DNA of 64,000 bases from contig JBBHKE010003455.1 of the NCBI GenBank assembly GCA_037447655.1, positions 791,560 to 855,559 on the forward strand. Reading direction: 5' to 3'. The first letter of the stretch is position 1; each line of letters opens with the position of its first letter. Positions 1-11,677 of the stretch are shown here, piece after piece. The notes under the pieces are model-generated. The model saw nothing but the letters and a program-made list of their open reading frames with translations, ran no database searches and was not told the origin of the DNA. Origin of the DNA: Zygnema cylindricum. Its lineage: Eukaryota; Streptophyta; Zygnematophyceae; Zygnematales; Zygnemataceae. Made by a program: the position numbers and the translations under genes.

Positions 1-1888
1 ATGAGAAGTTTGGGTCTTAGGGCTTGCCTGGAGAATTTTCCTGGTAGTCTGTAGGGAGCACTCCAGTGAAGCCCGGGTTGTACTTTTGTGACGAAGCTGG
101 CGCGACAAACCATACTCCCCAAACGAAAATATGGAGTAGAAAAATGGTGACAGCACAGTGGATGATTAGTGTTGATGAGCCACTGACCATGCCCATATTT
201 ATTGAATATCTCCTTCTCTCCTCAATTCCCTCTCTCGCTACTCTTCTTAGTCTCTTTGCCTCTCACTATGCCCTTCCCTATTACTCTCCTTCTTCCTCGC
301 CCTCTCCCGCCTCCTCTCCCCCACTCTCTTCCTTTGTTGTTTCGTGGGGTACTTTCACACTGCAAAACACCAATGTTTTTGACAAGTTAGCTTCCGAAAT
401 TGGAGTAGTTATTTTTTTTAAAACTTATTGATTAATTACAATTGTTATGTTATTAAACAGCACAGTATTTAGTGTCACTAAGAGATTCTTGAGCAGACAC
501 TCAGACTCTGAATACGATACAAATATACCAATTCTCAGAGAAAATCCTTCAACAAAATGTACTTTTTCTTGAAGATTGTGATAAGGACAGTTTTATTTCG
601 GTTCGTTTCTGGGTTTAGGAATAAATCCAGCAAACCCTATTTTCGCTACTAAGAGGATTGTCTTCCAAGAGAACAAAGCTGAGAGAAAAAACTGCAGCTT
701 AAAAACGCACAGTTTAACTATTGGAGTTTTTCTTTTAACATGAAGCTTATAATGTTAGAATTTTGCAGAATCGTAAAATATATAAACATGAGGCTTATGA
801 AACTTGTCAATGTAGACTCTCCAATCTCGTGAATAAAGACTCTGTATTTGTCAATCCATTTGACATTTTGATCTTCTTAGATTTTGCTTTAACAAACCAT
901 GAAAACTTTATTTAAACGATTATGGCTCAGAATACTAAAGAACATATTAAGATGAGTAAAGATTGGATGAAGATCCTTTAACACAACCAATATTTTCCGT
1001 CCTTTTATAATTTTGATGACTTGAAAATTTAGACATTTCAAATTTGTTAAATATCAACACTAAACTGTTACTGATTCGTACATTTTTTCCGGATTTTTGG
1101 TTTCGAGTCACGCTTTGTTACATGTTTTTGATGAAAAGAAAAAGAAACTGGTCAGCGGCTTACTCTTCTTTGCAAAAAGTTGAGCTTTAAGCGCATTCCT
1201 CGGAAGGAGAGAAACTAACACTGGGAAGATAAAACGAGGAAAGGGGAGTTAAAAATGCGACTGACTTTTAACGTTTTTTTCGGTTGTATGGCATTTAGGA
1301 CCGTTTCGAACGTTAAAAACCATGATTGTTCGTTTTGTTGTACAAAACGCAACGTAGCTGCCACCTGGCAGTTCAAGCTAACGACAAATGTTTGCCACAG
1401 ATTTACCTAGGGTTTGACGTTTCGTGGTTGGCTAAAACCTTTGTAACAGCTGGATGTACTAATGGTAACATGTCCAGAACTGGTTCCGTGACACAGTTTA
1501 GTTACAATTAAGTAATTACCACATAGAGATATGACGATGGAGCGTAGAATTCTCATAAAGCCAGTTCGATATTACGGGCAGTTAAATTACGTACAACATC
1601 TAAACAGTTTTCCCTCCGTTCTGAGGTAGTTTGACTTTTTGTCGTACTATATGCACTGTACTCTTCGAATTCTGACTTTCAGACATTCAGTTAATAGGTA
1701 CACGTATTTTGTTAGCTACACTTGTCGACATGAACGCCAGAACTTCTGCAAACTGTTGGCTGTGTTTGTGCGTGGGACCACTTCGCACGTGCGATGACTA
1801 GATTTAACTGCACGCGTGTAATGGCTCTAGCTGGCGTCGAACAGACCGCAAGAATCCAAATTTCCATTCGAAGGGCAACACGCCACTA
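1..1888. other. Unassigned AT-rich DNA
   Basis: I recognise no gene or repeat here. A CT-rich stretch at about 215-345 creates low-complexity serine/proline reading frames that I do not believe. The sequence is AT-rich with scattered GTAC motifs. Confidence 0.5.
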
Positions 1889-2427
1889 CACCGCGCATCG
1901 TTATTAGTGTCAAAGTTTAAATAGTGTGGAAGTAAATATACCGTCATTGACGCTAATTAAGATTTTTTTTTTTTTTTTTTAAAAGGTGTATTCTAATTTC
2001 GGCGTTTATGCTAATTTGGGAACAGCAAAAATGGAATATTCGTTGTACGATTATCTACATTAATATATGTATTTGTACAAAATATAAAAAATCGTACGCC
2101 GTCGTGAAATTTAAATATCCGTACATGTAAGACTAGTTTACGTGTCAGAACAATCCCGTTTTTTTAGCGCACGATCCTATGCGTGCGCGTCTGATTTAAC
2201 TCATTTTTTGTAAAATTTTCACTTGAAAAGGTACATTTATGTACGGTCTGACATCGACCGTACACCATACTATTTAGATATTATTGTAATTCGTCCTTTA
2301 CGCTATTTTGTACGGCATCTTAATTAACGTCAAGGAAATATTAAAATCATGTATCCTATTTGAGGAAAAAAATCAAAATTTTAAGAACCCAAATTAGTGT
2401 CGTTGACACTAATAACGATGCGCGGTG
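1889..2427. mobile_element. TA-flanked MITE, copy M1 (539 bp)
   Basis: The element opens CACCGCGCATCGTTATTAG and closes with the inverted form CTAATAACGATGCGCGGTG, with a TA dinucleotide directly outside each end (1887-1888 and 2428-2429). This fits a Tc1/mariner-type MITE. It has no coding capacity. It belongs to the same family as copies at 36739, 37280, 60157, 60443, 62521 and 63260, which share the CACCGNGNATCG terminal motif and mostly a net size of 500-550 bp. It contains an 18-nt T run near 1963-1980. Confidence 0.85.
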
Positions 2428-2652
2428 TAACTTGCTGGATTCCGTACGCATTACAGCTTAGCATAGATGTCCAATTCGTACGGATATGGACTTTTTTACG
2501 AAAACTACGTAGTATTCGTTTGTTTCGTAGCTTTCGTAAATTTCGAACGTCTCAAATGTACGAAATATTGTACGGACATTTCAAAAAAAAAGACGGTGGT
2601 TCATTTGCGCGCGCGTATTTTTTACCTATCCTCCACTCCGTCTTAAGGAAGC

Positions 2653-3274
2653 CGCCGTTGGAGACGCCGTAAATTCCGCCGCTCGCCGCTAGTTCGTTGC
2701 ACTTATCAGTTTTGCACTTTTGCTTCATTTGCGCGCGCATATTTTTATATGAGCGGCGAGCCGCGGAATTTATGGCGTCTCGCACGCGTATTTCTATCTG
2801 AGCGGCACGCCGCGGAATTTATGGCGTCTCGCACGACGCATATTTCTATATGAGCGGCGAGCCGCGGAATTTATGGCGTCTCGCACGCGTATTTTTATAT
2901 GAGCGGCAAGCCGCGGAATTTATGGCGTCTCCCACGCGTATTTTTACATGAGCGGCGAGCCGCGGAATTTCTGGCGTCTCGCACGCGTATTTTTATATGA
3001 GTGGCGAGCCGCGGAATTTATGGCGTCTCGCACGCGTATTTTTATATGAGCGGCGAGCCGCGGAATTTATGGCGTCTCGCACGCGTATTTTTATATGAGC
3101 GGCAAGCCGCGGAATTTATGGCGTCTCGCACGCGTATTTTTATCTGTCCCCCACACCGTCTTTAAGAGGACGCCGCCGTTGGAGACGCCGTAAATTCCGG
3201 CGCCACACCGTCTTTAGGAGGACGCCGCCGTTGGAGACACCGTAAATTCCGGCGCTCGCCGCTAGTTCGTTGCA
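2653..3274. repeat. 49-bp minisatellite with inverted flanks
   Basis: Eight head-to-tail units occupy about 2742-3145, with unit starts (GAGCGGC) at 2751, 2800, 2852, 2901, 2950, 2999, 3048 and 3097. The spacing is 49 bp except for one 52-bp unit carrying a 3-bp insertion. Each unit has a short GC palindrome, GCGGCGAGCCGC, followed by GGAATTTATGGCGTCTC. The flanks at 2653-2703 and 3178-3274 carry the same motif in inverted orientation (GGAGACGCCGTAAATTCC), so the array could fold against its flanks. Units abut directly, so this is not a CRISPR array. GC content is far above that of the surrounding DNA. Confidence 0.9.
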
Positions 3275-3447
3275 CATTTTCAATTTTTAGGGTTCTCAAT
3301 ATTTGAAAATTCAAATTTAAAAAGTACAAAAAGGTACGAATTTCACCTACGAATTTTAAAAGTTTGTAATTGTTTTATGCGCACGGAACGTAGTATTCGA
3401 TAGTTTCCTCCGTGCGTTTTATGCGCATAGGACATCTATGCAACTTA

Positions 3448-4382
3448 GGGTACGTCGCCATGTAATCGGTATTTTGATAAAGTATTCTGGACTATAGTGA
3501 AGATTCGCCGTACTACTTTGAAGAGCGTCCCAATGTGCGAAAAATGAAATCGGAACTTTGATATGTGACGGTTGTAGACGTAATTACAACTTGTGACGAT
3601 TGAAGGCGACTACGAAACTTCCGACGATTAGTGACGCCAACAAAAACAACGACAGTTGTAGACGTGAAATTGCAAATGTTTAGGGTTTGGTAACATTGTG
3701 ACGTCACGCTCACTTGTGACAACGTCGACGTCACGGATTCAAGAACTTTCCGCCATGGTTTCCCAATTTCGCTTTTTCTACTTTTCTCACTCGACTTGCC
3801 ATTAAATAAAAACCTAAAAAAAATCAAAAAATATGTTTTTCAAAGATCTTTCATTTTATACCAATATTGCCGTGTCTCATTCTAAAAAGTGTGAGATACA
3901 AGCGATAGTGTGAGAGGGAGAGAGGAGAGGCGACGACGACGAAAAATTATGCAAAGGACCCATGAACGCAAGTGGATGTCTGAGACCCCTACAATTTTTT
4001 TTCCGTACAAAGCGCGTGACGGGCACGGAGAAAAAAAGCGAGGACTCTCCCTCGTCCAAATTTTTTTAAAATCGTGTGGCGTGTGCGTGGTTCGTTTTCA
4101 TTCGCAGTTTGGGCGGTACTTAAACTGAAATCACCCCCTCGAGGTGATTTTGGATGAAGTTTTTTTTGGGCTGGATTCTCTTGCTTGGGGGTCGAAAAGG
4201 GGAAAATGTCAAAATGCGTTCACATGACGACAAACACGCCGTACATTCAAAGTATTAATTGACATTCACTCTACTTTGATAAAAATGATTTTCTCGTCGA
4301 CTAAAGTTTTTGTCAAAATTCCCTGAATTTTAGGGCAAAAAGACAGAGAAAAGTATATACTTTAATACATGGGGACATACCC
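3448..4382. mobile_element. PIF/Harbinger-like MITE, copy PIF1 (935 bp)
   Basis: Terminal inverted repeats are GGGTACGTCGCCATGTA on the left and TACATGGGGACATACCC on the right. The flanks are TTA on the left and TAA on the right, a decayed form of the 3-bp TTA duplication typical of PIF/Harbinger. The interior is the reverse complement of the copy at 60175-61662 along nearly its whole length, including the CGACGACGACGAAAAATTATG segment and repeated GTTGTAGACGT motifs. No transposase is visible. The net length of the second copy is 939 bp, which supports these borders. Confidence 0.8.
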
Positions 4383-4608
4383 TAAGTGTTCCCATGTCCA
4401 AGAACGAAATCGTTACTTGGCGTTCATTACTTTAAATATGTAAGAGTTGTAGGCGTCTTCAAAATTTGCAACAGTTGTAGACGTCTACGAAACTTGCAAC
4501 GATAGTAGACGTCAATGAATTATGGGCAATTATAAACGCCAACACGTGGACACAATACACAATCATAGACGTCTACAAAAGTCTCTTGTCAAAGTGTCAT
4601 CAAATGTT
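4383..4608. repeat. Degenerate GTTGTAGACGT subrepeats
   Basis: Between PIF1 and the copia LTR the motif GTTGTAGACGTCTAC recurs in imperfect copies about 35-45 bp apart. The same motif fills parts of the PIF-like elements at 3560-3670 and 61430-61550. The opening GTGTTCCCATGT resembles the PIF terminal repeat, so this may be the remainder of another PIF-like copy into which PIF1 and then the copia inserted. The last five bases, ATGTT (4604-4608), are the left copy of the copia target duplication. Confidence 0.5.
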
Positions 4609-5565
4609 TGTTGAAATCACTAGATTTAGGGGGTTTTTTCTAGGTCTAAATAAATTAAAAGCAAAAGGAAAAAGCATAGGCAGCATGCCTCTACCTCCTC
4701 CCAAGAGAGGGTGGTGGAGCCATGGCTACCTCACCTCCATGGGCAGGACTGAAGAGTGACATGAGTCACTCACAACTAAAAAGTGAGTCCGGTAGGACTC
4801 GAACCTCCAAGAGCGAGGCGTAGTTGTTAGCTCTAACCGATTTGTCTTAGGAGTTCGTTAAACTACATAGGGTTTGATATATATATAAACATTGTTTTGG
4901 TACTTTAATCCGATTAACGAAATTACAAATAAAGAACATGGAAGACGGGTGACAATATAGTGCGAACATGAACCCGCACGAAACAAATGTATCGGACATT
5001 TGTTTTCAACAGCTAGTATTAAAAGCCGATTTTGATCCGACGACACATATCACCGTCGAGATCCCGGAATGGCAGCTTTCGCAGTTTTCAGGCTTGACAT
5101 GAACTAGCTCCACATGGCAAGATAGCATTGGGAAGCAAGAATCTTGAGAGCATGCAGACGAGTCCGAAGGAGACAGACGTCCACTCCATGGCCTTGTCAT
5201 ACACAGGTCGTACAGAAAGGACATCGGCCATGGTACCTTTTTGTACAGTACAGTCTTTTGATTGGAGGGTACTTTAGTAGATGAGAGTTGTGAGAGGGGT
5301 TTAAGATTTAGGAGGTAGCCGCCACTTTCCTTGTGAGCTTCTATAAATAATGACATCTTTGCCACTTCATAACTTATCGCATGGTTGGGCGTTTTCTGTG
5401 ATTCTTTTTGGTGCGGACTCAAGGGAGTCCACTCTGCACAAGGGTGCATTAAGATTGTATATTTGCCTGCTTGGGTAGCAGTGGTCTTAGCTGAAATTGG
5501 GTTATTCAAAAACTAACTAGAGGCTTAAAGAATTTTGTAGTCCTATGGGGGATACAAAATTAGAG
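4609..5565 (+). repeat. Copia-1 5' LTR (957 bp)
   Basis: It matches 10308-10555 plus 17008-17765, the split 3' LTR. The last 20 nt begin with an ATG (5546) that opens gag, so the start codon of gag lies in U5. On the antisense strand, 4795-4805 matches the Pol III B box (GGTTCGAGTCC), and GGTTAGAGC lies 24 nt upstream of it, a tRNA-like arrangement. Confidence 0.92.
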
Positions 5566-6715
5566 GTTATGGGCGGTCCCTCGAGGGTGCCCATCTTCAA
5601 CAGATCTGGGTTCATTTATTGAGAAGCCATGATGACAGGGGCTTTGTGTGATTTCATTTATTGGGAAGCCATGATGACATGGGCTTTGTGTGAAAAACGA
5701 TACTGGGGTATTGTCACTGGACAAGTGAAATGTCCATCTCAGGGAATCCCACCAGGGTTTAGTGGGGTGAGGTTTTCTACAGCAGCATCTAACCCAACGG
5801 AAGAGGCATACGATAAAGATAGCAATGTGTCCGAAAAAGGGAAAGGGAAGGAGACACCTCTTACTCCTAGCGCCACGGCATCCGGAGCGGTGGCCGTGAA
5901 GATCGGGGAAAACAATATTCTAACATGGGAATACACAAACATGGCTGCAAAGCATTTCATTCCGAGGCACCTTACTCAAGCTTTGGCAACCTCCCATCTT
6001 CACATTCTCAAGGCCGAGGAGTTATGGAAGACTTTAGTGGAAATCTATAGAGCTAGCACAATTCAAGAGCTCCAATTGGGCGAGCAAAGGTTAGGGGATT
6101 ACACTTACAAAAGGAGAAAAATGTTAGACTACTGTAATGATCTCTCTTGTTTGTAGGTGGAGATAGAGAGTGCAGGGTGGAAAGGTACAATGAAGATGAA
6201 AGTTAACACCCTCGTCATGATGTTGCCTGATGAGTATGAGAACATGGTGTGAGAACATAGTGTACCGAGTGTAAGAAATGGATGACAAATCTTGGAAGTG
6301 GAATACAGTGATCCGGATGATACTTGTGCAGGAGAACACTATTGAGATTCGGAGAGGAGGAAAGAGCATTCAAGCTCTAGCTATGAGAATGGACTTGTGG
6401 GGGAAGGATTCGAGGAAGTCGTAAAACAGCTTCAAAGGAGAATGAAAACGGTCTAGAGGACCGAGGCCTCAAAATGGTCATTGTCATTTTTGCAAAAAAC
6501 CGTGACACTTCATAGCGGAGTGTACCAAGCTGTCAAAGCTGAGGCTTCAAGAGAACCATGGAGAAGGTTTTTCCGGAGGGGAAAAAAAGACACTTGTAGT
6601 TACAGAAGTGAAACAGGAGACCGAGGAGGACGAGTCTTCTGAAGAGGAGGATGGGAGCTCCTACTTGACGAGAATCAGGAGGAAAAGGAGATCTTTCGTA
6701 AACAGAAGTGTGCTA
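5546..6715 (+). pseudogene. gag: Copia-1 gag pseudogene
   Basis: Gag is the structural protein of the virus-like particle. The frame opens with ATG at 5546 inside the LTR, runs through the primer site, and stops near 5620. Just there a 42-bp tandem duplication occurs (5611-5652 and 5653-5694). The main open stretch, 5629-6156, holds the copia gag core with motif AAKHFIPRHLTQAL and the downstream ELWKTLVEIY. Later parts are in other frames. A CX2CX4HX4C zinc knuckle (CHFC...HFIAEC) at about 6483-6525 contains an in-frame stop. Acidic residues follow at 6608-6680. Confidence 0.85.
5566..5575 (+). other. Primer binding site, half-tRNA iMet type
   Basis: GGTTATGGGC follows the 5' LTR at once. 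It is complementary to the anticodon loop and stem of initiator tRNA-Met, not to a tRNA 3' end (which would give TGGTATCAGAG). Drosophila copia is known to prime from this internal tRNA site. The bases are also read in the gag frame as part of codons for V-M-G. Confidence 0.75.
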
Positions 6716-6739
6716 TTGGAGCCAATCAAAAAGCTCCTC

Positions 6740-8244
6740 AAGAAGGATGGATCATCGATTCACCTGCATCTATGCATATATGTCGTGACAGGCACCTCTT
6801 TACTAAGCTAAGAAAGATCCCTACTGTAGAGATAAAGTATAGGGATGGGAGAGTGATTACTACAAATCTCGTGGTTTTGGAAGATCTGAAATTCTTAGTG
6901 GATGGTAAGACTTCTGTACTCACCTTCTCAGAAGTACTCTACATTCCTCAGCTGAGTAAAAATATTGTCTCTACCTTTGTATTAGATGATAAGGAATTTG
7001 ATACCTTCATTAGAAAGGGAGTCTTTACAGCTAAGTATGGGGATGAAGTCTACTTCACAGCAGATATAGGTAGCCAAGGAATGTTTAGGCTTAACCTGAG
7101 TAATGGAAAGAAGAATGCTTACTATGTTGGTGTCCCAAACTTGATGATTTGGCATAAGTGGTTGGGGCATGTGCACTTTGATAGGCAAAGGGAAATGAAG
7201 AAGCTTCGTGTAGTAGAAGGCATTCTGTTGGGGATAATAAAATGATGTATGATTGTAGTGGATGTGACCAAGGTAAGACTCACAGACTCCATTTTCCCAA
7301 AACTGCCACTTATAGAGGTGAGAAAGTACTAGATCTGGTCCACACACACATCTAGCGACCAGCCAAGATACCTTCGGTAGGAGGGAAGAGGTTGTTGAAA
7401 TAACTAGTTTTATTTGGGTATTTTCTAGGTCTAAATAGATTAGAGAAAAAAGACAAAAAAAGCGCAGGCAGTCTGCCTCCATTCATTCTCTCTAGCCCCC
7501 ATATTTGTTATAGTCACTGAAGGAGAGAGAGAGTGACAAAGACATGGCTGCCTGAGCTCCATAAGCACGACTAAAGAGTGACTTAAGTCACTCTCAACAA
7601 AAGGTTGAGTCCGGCAAGGGAGTGCAAACTCAGGGAAGTGCAAGTTGTACAACAATGGAGTCAGTTTGTCAGTTCAACCTCTAAGGCAGCAGTGGTTATG
7701 GCTTGAAGTGGGTTAGTTAAAAGCTATCTAGAGGCTTCCTAAATTTTGTAGTCCAATGGAGGACACAAAATTGCAAAGGTTTATGTTGACAATAACTGAT
7801 GACTGGTGTGGATACTGTAGAGTCTTCTTCCTAAAAACAAAGTTTGAAACACCAACTTACTTCAAAGAATATAAAGCCTGGTGTGAGAAGTTGCACAGAT
7901 CCCCCATTAAAAGAATAACGAGCGATAATGGGGGAGAATATACCTCTTACTAGTTTGAGGAATACTTGACGGATGAGGGAGTTCAGTATTAGAAAAATGA
8001 ACTGAAGAATCTACAACAAAATGGGGTAGCTGAGAGGTTGAACATGACTTTAGGAGATAGTGTAGGCAGTATGCTGGCCGACAAGAAGATAGGAAAAAGG
8101 TTTTGGGCAGAAGCCATGAACTGTGCTAACTACATCAAGAATAATGTCCTTACTATAAATGTGAGAGGAATGACACCTTATGAGAGATGGGTTGGTAAGA
8201 AACCAAATATTTCTCACCTCAAAGTATTCGGTAGTCAAATTTAG
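6740..8244 (+). pseudogene. pol: Copia-1 protease-integrase pseudogene
   Basis: The aspartic protease site reads WIIDSPAS, with D-S-P in place of D-S/T-G, so it lacks the essential glycine. Integrase follows. Its zinc-binding region has IWHKWLGHVHFD with downstream C-x2-C near 7258. The catalytic core is cut at 7393-7775 by a solo LTR and resumes at RFMLTITDDW; the second acidic region SDNGGEYTS is at about 7921-7950. The sequence GVAERLN contains the expected catalytic glutamate, and stops occur near 7951, 7990 and 8240. The copia-type segment FWAEAMNCANYIKNN lies at about 8100-8145. Confidence 0.88.
7393..7775 (+). repeat. Solo LTR inserted in Copia-1 integrase
   Basis: A 383-bp TG...CA repeat starts TGTTGAAATAAC and ends AAATTGCA. 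It is flanked by GAGGT (7388-7392) and AAGGT (7776-7780), a 5-bp target duplication with one mismatch. Both ends and several inner blocks resemble the Copia-1 LTR, but it is much shorter. Its last 20 nt (7756-7775) carry an ATG and six further codons plus two bases, homologous to the gag start in Copia-1. Recombination between two LTRs of a full element would leave this footprint. Confidence 0.88.
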
Positions 8245-10294
8245 AATCTTGACACTGATAGGAAAAACTGGAACTAGATGTTAAAAGGAAACTTAGATAT
8301 TTTGTGGGATATGATGAGGATGTCAAAGGATATAGAGTCTATGACTTAGCTAAACAAGATTTCATTCTGGTAAATTACCTTGTCGTCATGGATGAAGGGA
8401 AGTCATTTCAACCCTTCAAATACACCAAGAAAATAACAATCAGTTTTGAGTCCGAGGGTGAGGAGGACTCGGATGTTCCCGAAAGGGACATGAGTGAAAA
8501 AGAGATTGCAAATTCAGGGGAGATCCAAGATAGGGGAGATATACCGAAATCTTCCTATATCCCTATACACTCCGAGGAGACAGAGGAGGAGGAGCCGAAA
8601 CCGACTTCTATGGATAGGGGATCCGATGAGACACTAAAATGAGACTTCCCTCCATTCCAGCCTCGGAATTTGAGGGAGGACGAAGAAGAAACAAAAGGCT
8701 ATATGAAAAACAGGCAGCTCACAAGGTAACTAAGCTGTCCCACCCTGATGAGCCTCAGTTATACTCGGAGGCAATGAACTGTCTTGAAAAATACAGATAA
8801 GTTAGAGCCACAAATGATGTGATGGCCTCCATCGTGGAAAAAAAAACTTGGGAGCTGGTGGACTATCCTCCGGACAAAAAACCAATAGGGTGCAAATGGG
8901 TGTTCATACTAGAACTAAACCCGGATAATACTATTGAAAGATATCAGGCTCGGTTGGGAGCAGATGGGTTCACCCAAAAAGAAGGGATAGATTATCAGGA
9001 GACTTTTGCTCCGGTGGTTCGATTTCCATCAGTAAGGATACTCCTCAGTCTTGTGACAGCGGAAGATATAGAAATACACTAGATGGATATTAAGACCGCC
9101 TTTCTCAACGGTGAACAAGAGGAAAATCTTCATGTGACAACCACAGGGGTTTGTAGAACAAGGAGAGGAGATCAAAGTCTGCAAACTCATAAAGTCCTTA
9201 TATGGATTGAAGCAAGCTCCCAAACAATAGAATAAGAAACTAGATGAGTTTCTCACCGCTCTGGGATATATCCGAGACCATTCTATTTATATGTTTGAGG
9301 ATGAGAATGGGGTTATCTTCATTGCAATTTATGTGGATGATTTGTTGGTGTTTAGCAAGTCTACGGAAAAGATCAATAAGTTAAATAAAGATCTTAGAAG
9401 CAAATTTGACATAAAGGATTTAAGGGAAGCAAGATACATTTTGGGAATTCAAATGGAAAGAGATATGAGGAAAAGATTATCAAACTTACTCAGAAAGAAG
9501 TTATAGGGAATATGCTTGAAAAATTCCAGATAGAAAAAGTAAGTGATGGGAGTGTAGAAGGAGGAGTGATAATTTTAGAGGATCAGATGAGTCCAAAAGT
9601 GAAACAGTTTATAAAGTCTATACCGTAGAAGCAGGTTGTAGGAAGCTTAATCTACTTTATGAATTGTACTAGGCCGGACATAGCGGCAGCAGTTGGAGTC
9701 CTCAGTAAGAGTCTTAATGATCTTAGGAATAGAGATTAGGAGAAAGCCAAGAGAGTCATGAGATATCTGGTGGGAACCAAGGATTTATGGTTGCATTTCG
9801 AAGGGGAGCACACTCACATCACTACTTGGAGTGATCCCAGTTATGGCAATGCACCTATGAGAAGATGCACTTCTAGGTATGTGTTGTATATGGGGGAAGG
9901 TGTTTGCTATTGGAGTACCAAGCAACAAAAGGTAGTTGCTCAATCCACTATAGAGGTTGAGTACATGGCCTCTTGTTCTGCGGTGAAAGAGTTGATCTGG
10001 GTCAAGTCTTTATTACAAGATTTGAGGTATATGAAAGAGGGAGTGCATGAAGTTTTCTGTTATAATCAAGCTGCCATTGCAATAGCAGCAAATCGAAAGC
10101 ATCATTTCAAAGCTAAATATATGGACATAAGATTGAGTTTTGTACGGGAAAAAGTTGAAAACAAAATTGTGAATCTTGTGTATAAATTTGATAGAGGAAT
10201 GGTGGTTGATATGATGACCGAACTTGTGCCCTCTTCCAAGTTAAAATATTGTAGAGAAAAGTGTGGACTAAGAAAAAAATTGAAGTTAGACTAG
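8245..10294 (+). pseudogene. pol: Copia-1 RT-RNase H pseudogene
   Basis: After an acidic linker (8304-8642) the reverse transcriptase starts near 8819 with KKTWELVDYPPDKKPIGCKW and continues to FAPVVRFPSVRILLSL. The active-site motif IYVDDLLV is intact at about 9328-9351. Frameshifts and stops lie between these parts and after 9506. RNase H is open from 9758 to 10294, with motifs TTWSDPSYGNAP and TIEVEYMAS, and ends with the usual copia tail before the 3' LTR. Product roles are cDNA synthesis and primer removal inside the particle. The copy cannot encode a full polyprotein. Confidence 0.9.
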
Positions 10295-10307
10295 AAAATA
10301 AATAGAG

Positions 10308-10555
10308 TGTCGAAAATCACTAGATTTAAAGGGTATTTTCTAGGTCTGAATAGATTAAAAGCAAAAAGAAAAGCATAGGCAGCCTGCCTCCACCTCCTCC
10401 ATCTAGCCCCCATACTTGTTGTAGTCACTAAAGGAAAGAGAGCCGGGTGGAGCCATGGTAGCCTCAACTCCATAGGCAGAACTGAAGAGTGACATAAGTC
10501 ACTCTCAACTAAAAAGTGAGTCCGACAGAACTCAAACCTCCGACAAGCAGAGCGA
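10308..10555 (+). repeat. Copia-1 3' LTR, left part
   Basis: It begins TGTCGAAAATCACTAG and matches the first part of the 5' LTR until it is cut at 10555/10556 by the left LTR of Copia-2. Confidence 0.9.
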
Positions 10556-11620
10556 TGCAACTTTGAGACCTCCATAGATCCTCATAATGGACAGCTTGCA
10601 AGAAGCCTCTAGGATAACCCTGAACCCTTTGTATTTCAAGAAGAATTAATGCCACCTTGGCTGACAGAAACTCCGACCACCTTCACTTGTGTGAAGGCAA
10701 GATTCCCTTGAGTCGATAGCAAAAATAATCTCTAAATTTGCTCCCCTAAGCAGTAAGTTATAGAGGGTCAAAGTTTACCTTTTGTACAGAAGCTCTCTCG
10801 AAGAGAGGGTCCTATCTACCAATTTTTTTTAAGTCCTATCTCTCTCTAAAACTCTATTTATTGATGTACGACACGAATCGTATTATACTGCCGTACACAA
10901 AAGTACAGCTGTCGATGTACTTTTTGTACGAATATTGTACGACATGGCCTAAATGTCGACACATGTCATATTCGGATTCAGTCCCGTAATCCCCGGAGAT
11001 GCCGCGATCAAATGTAATTGTGCCACGTGTCATCCGATGTGGAGATGACCACAAACGGCCGAAATTCTCTTCCGCGATCTCGGCATTCTTCCCAGCTGTC
11101 CGATTGAATGTAGATTTTGATCGTAGCCGTCATAAATACTTGCGCGATATTTGTTTCGTTTAAAGAAATAAATGGGTGATACTCATTTCTTATTTGTTTC
11201 GTATACCGTACTTTTACATAAATGAATCTATGTATCCCAAAAACAGTTGCCGTTAAATGAATTATTTTACGTGGTAACATTTAAATAACTAACAAACCCT
11301 ATAGCAGGTAACTCTAGTCCTAGACTTAATGGTTATGTCTACCGGCTACCGGTGGCTTTATCGGACGGCAAGTACCAAGATCAAATCCTGGATTTGATAT
11401 CTCCCCTTTTAGTAAATAAACTACCAATCCGTAAATCAACTAATCTATTTCCCGTAAACCTCTGGATAGCCTAGGTAGCCATGGCTCTAGCTTCCTCTCC
11501 ATGTTGTGACTGCAACAATTGTGGGAGTGGGAGAGAGAAGTTAGAGGCAGACTGCCTCGGTTTTTTTTCTGCATTTTATTTTAGACCTAGAAAATACTAA
11601 AAAAAGCATCAATTTATACA
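10556..11620 (-). repeat. Copia-2 3' LTR (1065 bp)
   Basis: It is a direct repeat of 15943-17007 with equal length. Read on the minus strand it starts TGTATAAATTGATG and ends with GTTGCA. Confidence 0.93.
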
Positions 11621-11631
11621 CTCCCCTTAAT
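11621..11631 (-). other. Copia-2 polypurine tract
   Basis: On the minus strand ATTAAGGGGAG directly precedes the 3' LTR, the usual place for the plus-strand primer. Confidence 0.75.
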
Positions 11632-11677
11632 TTCTAGTCAAATTATAATTTCAGACCACACTTCTCATTGCTGAAAA

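Noticed and set aside
2742-3145. CRISPR-like regular repeat array
   Set aside because: Units are contiguous with no unique spacers, and the genome is eukaryotic. It is a minisatellite.
4795-4870. A functional tRNA gene in the Copia-1 LTR
   Set aside because: The acceptor and anticodon stems do not pair, so only box-like words remain.
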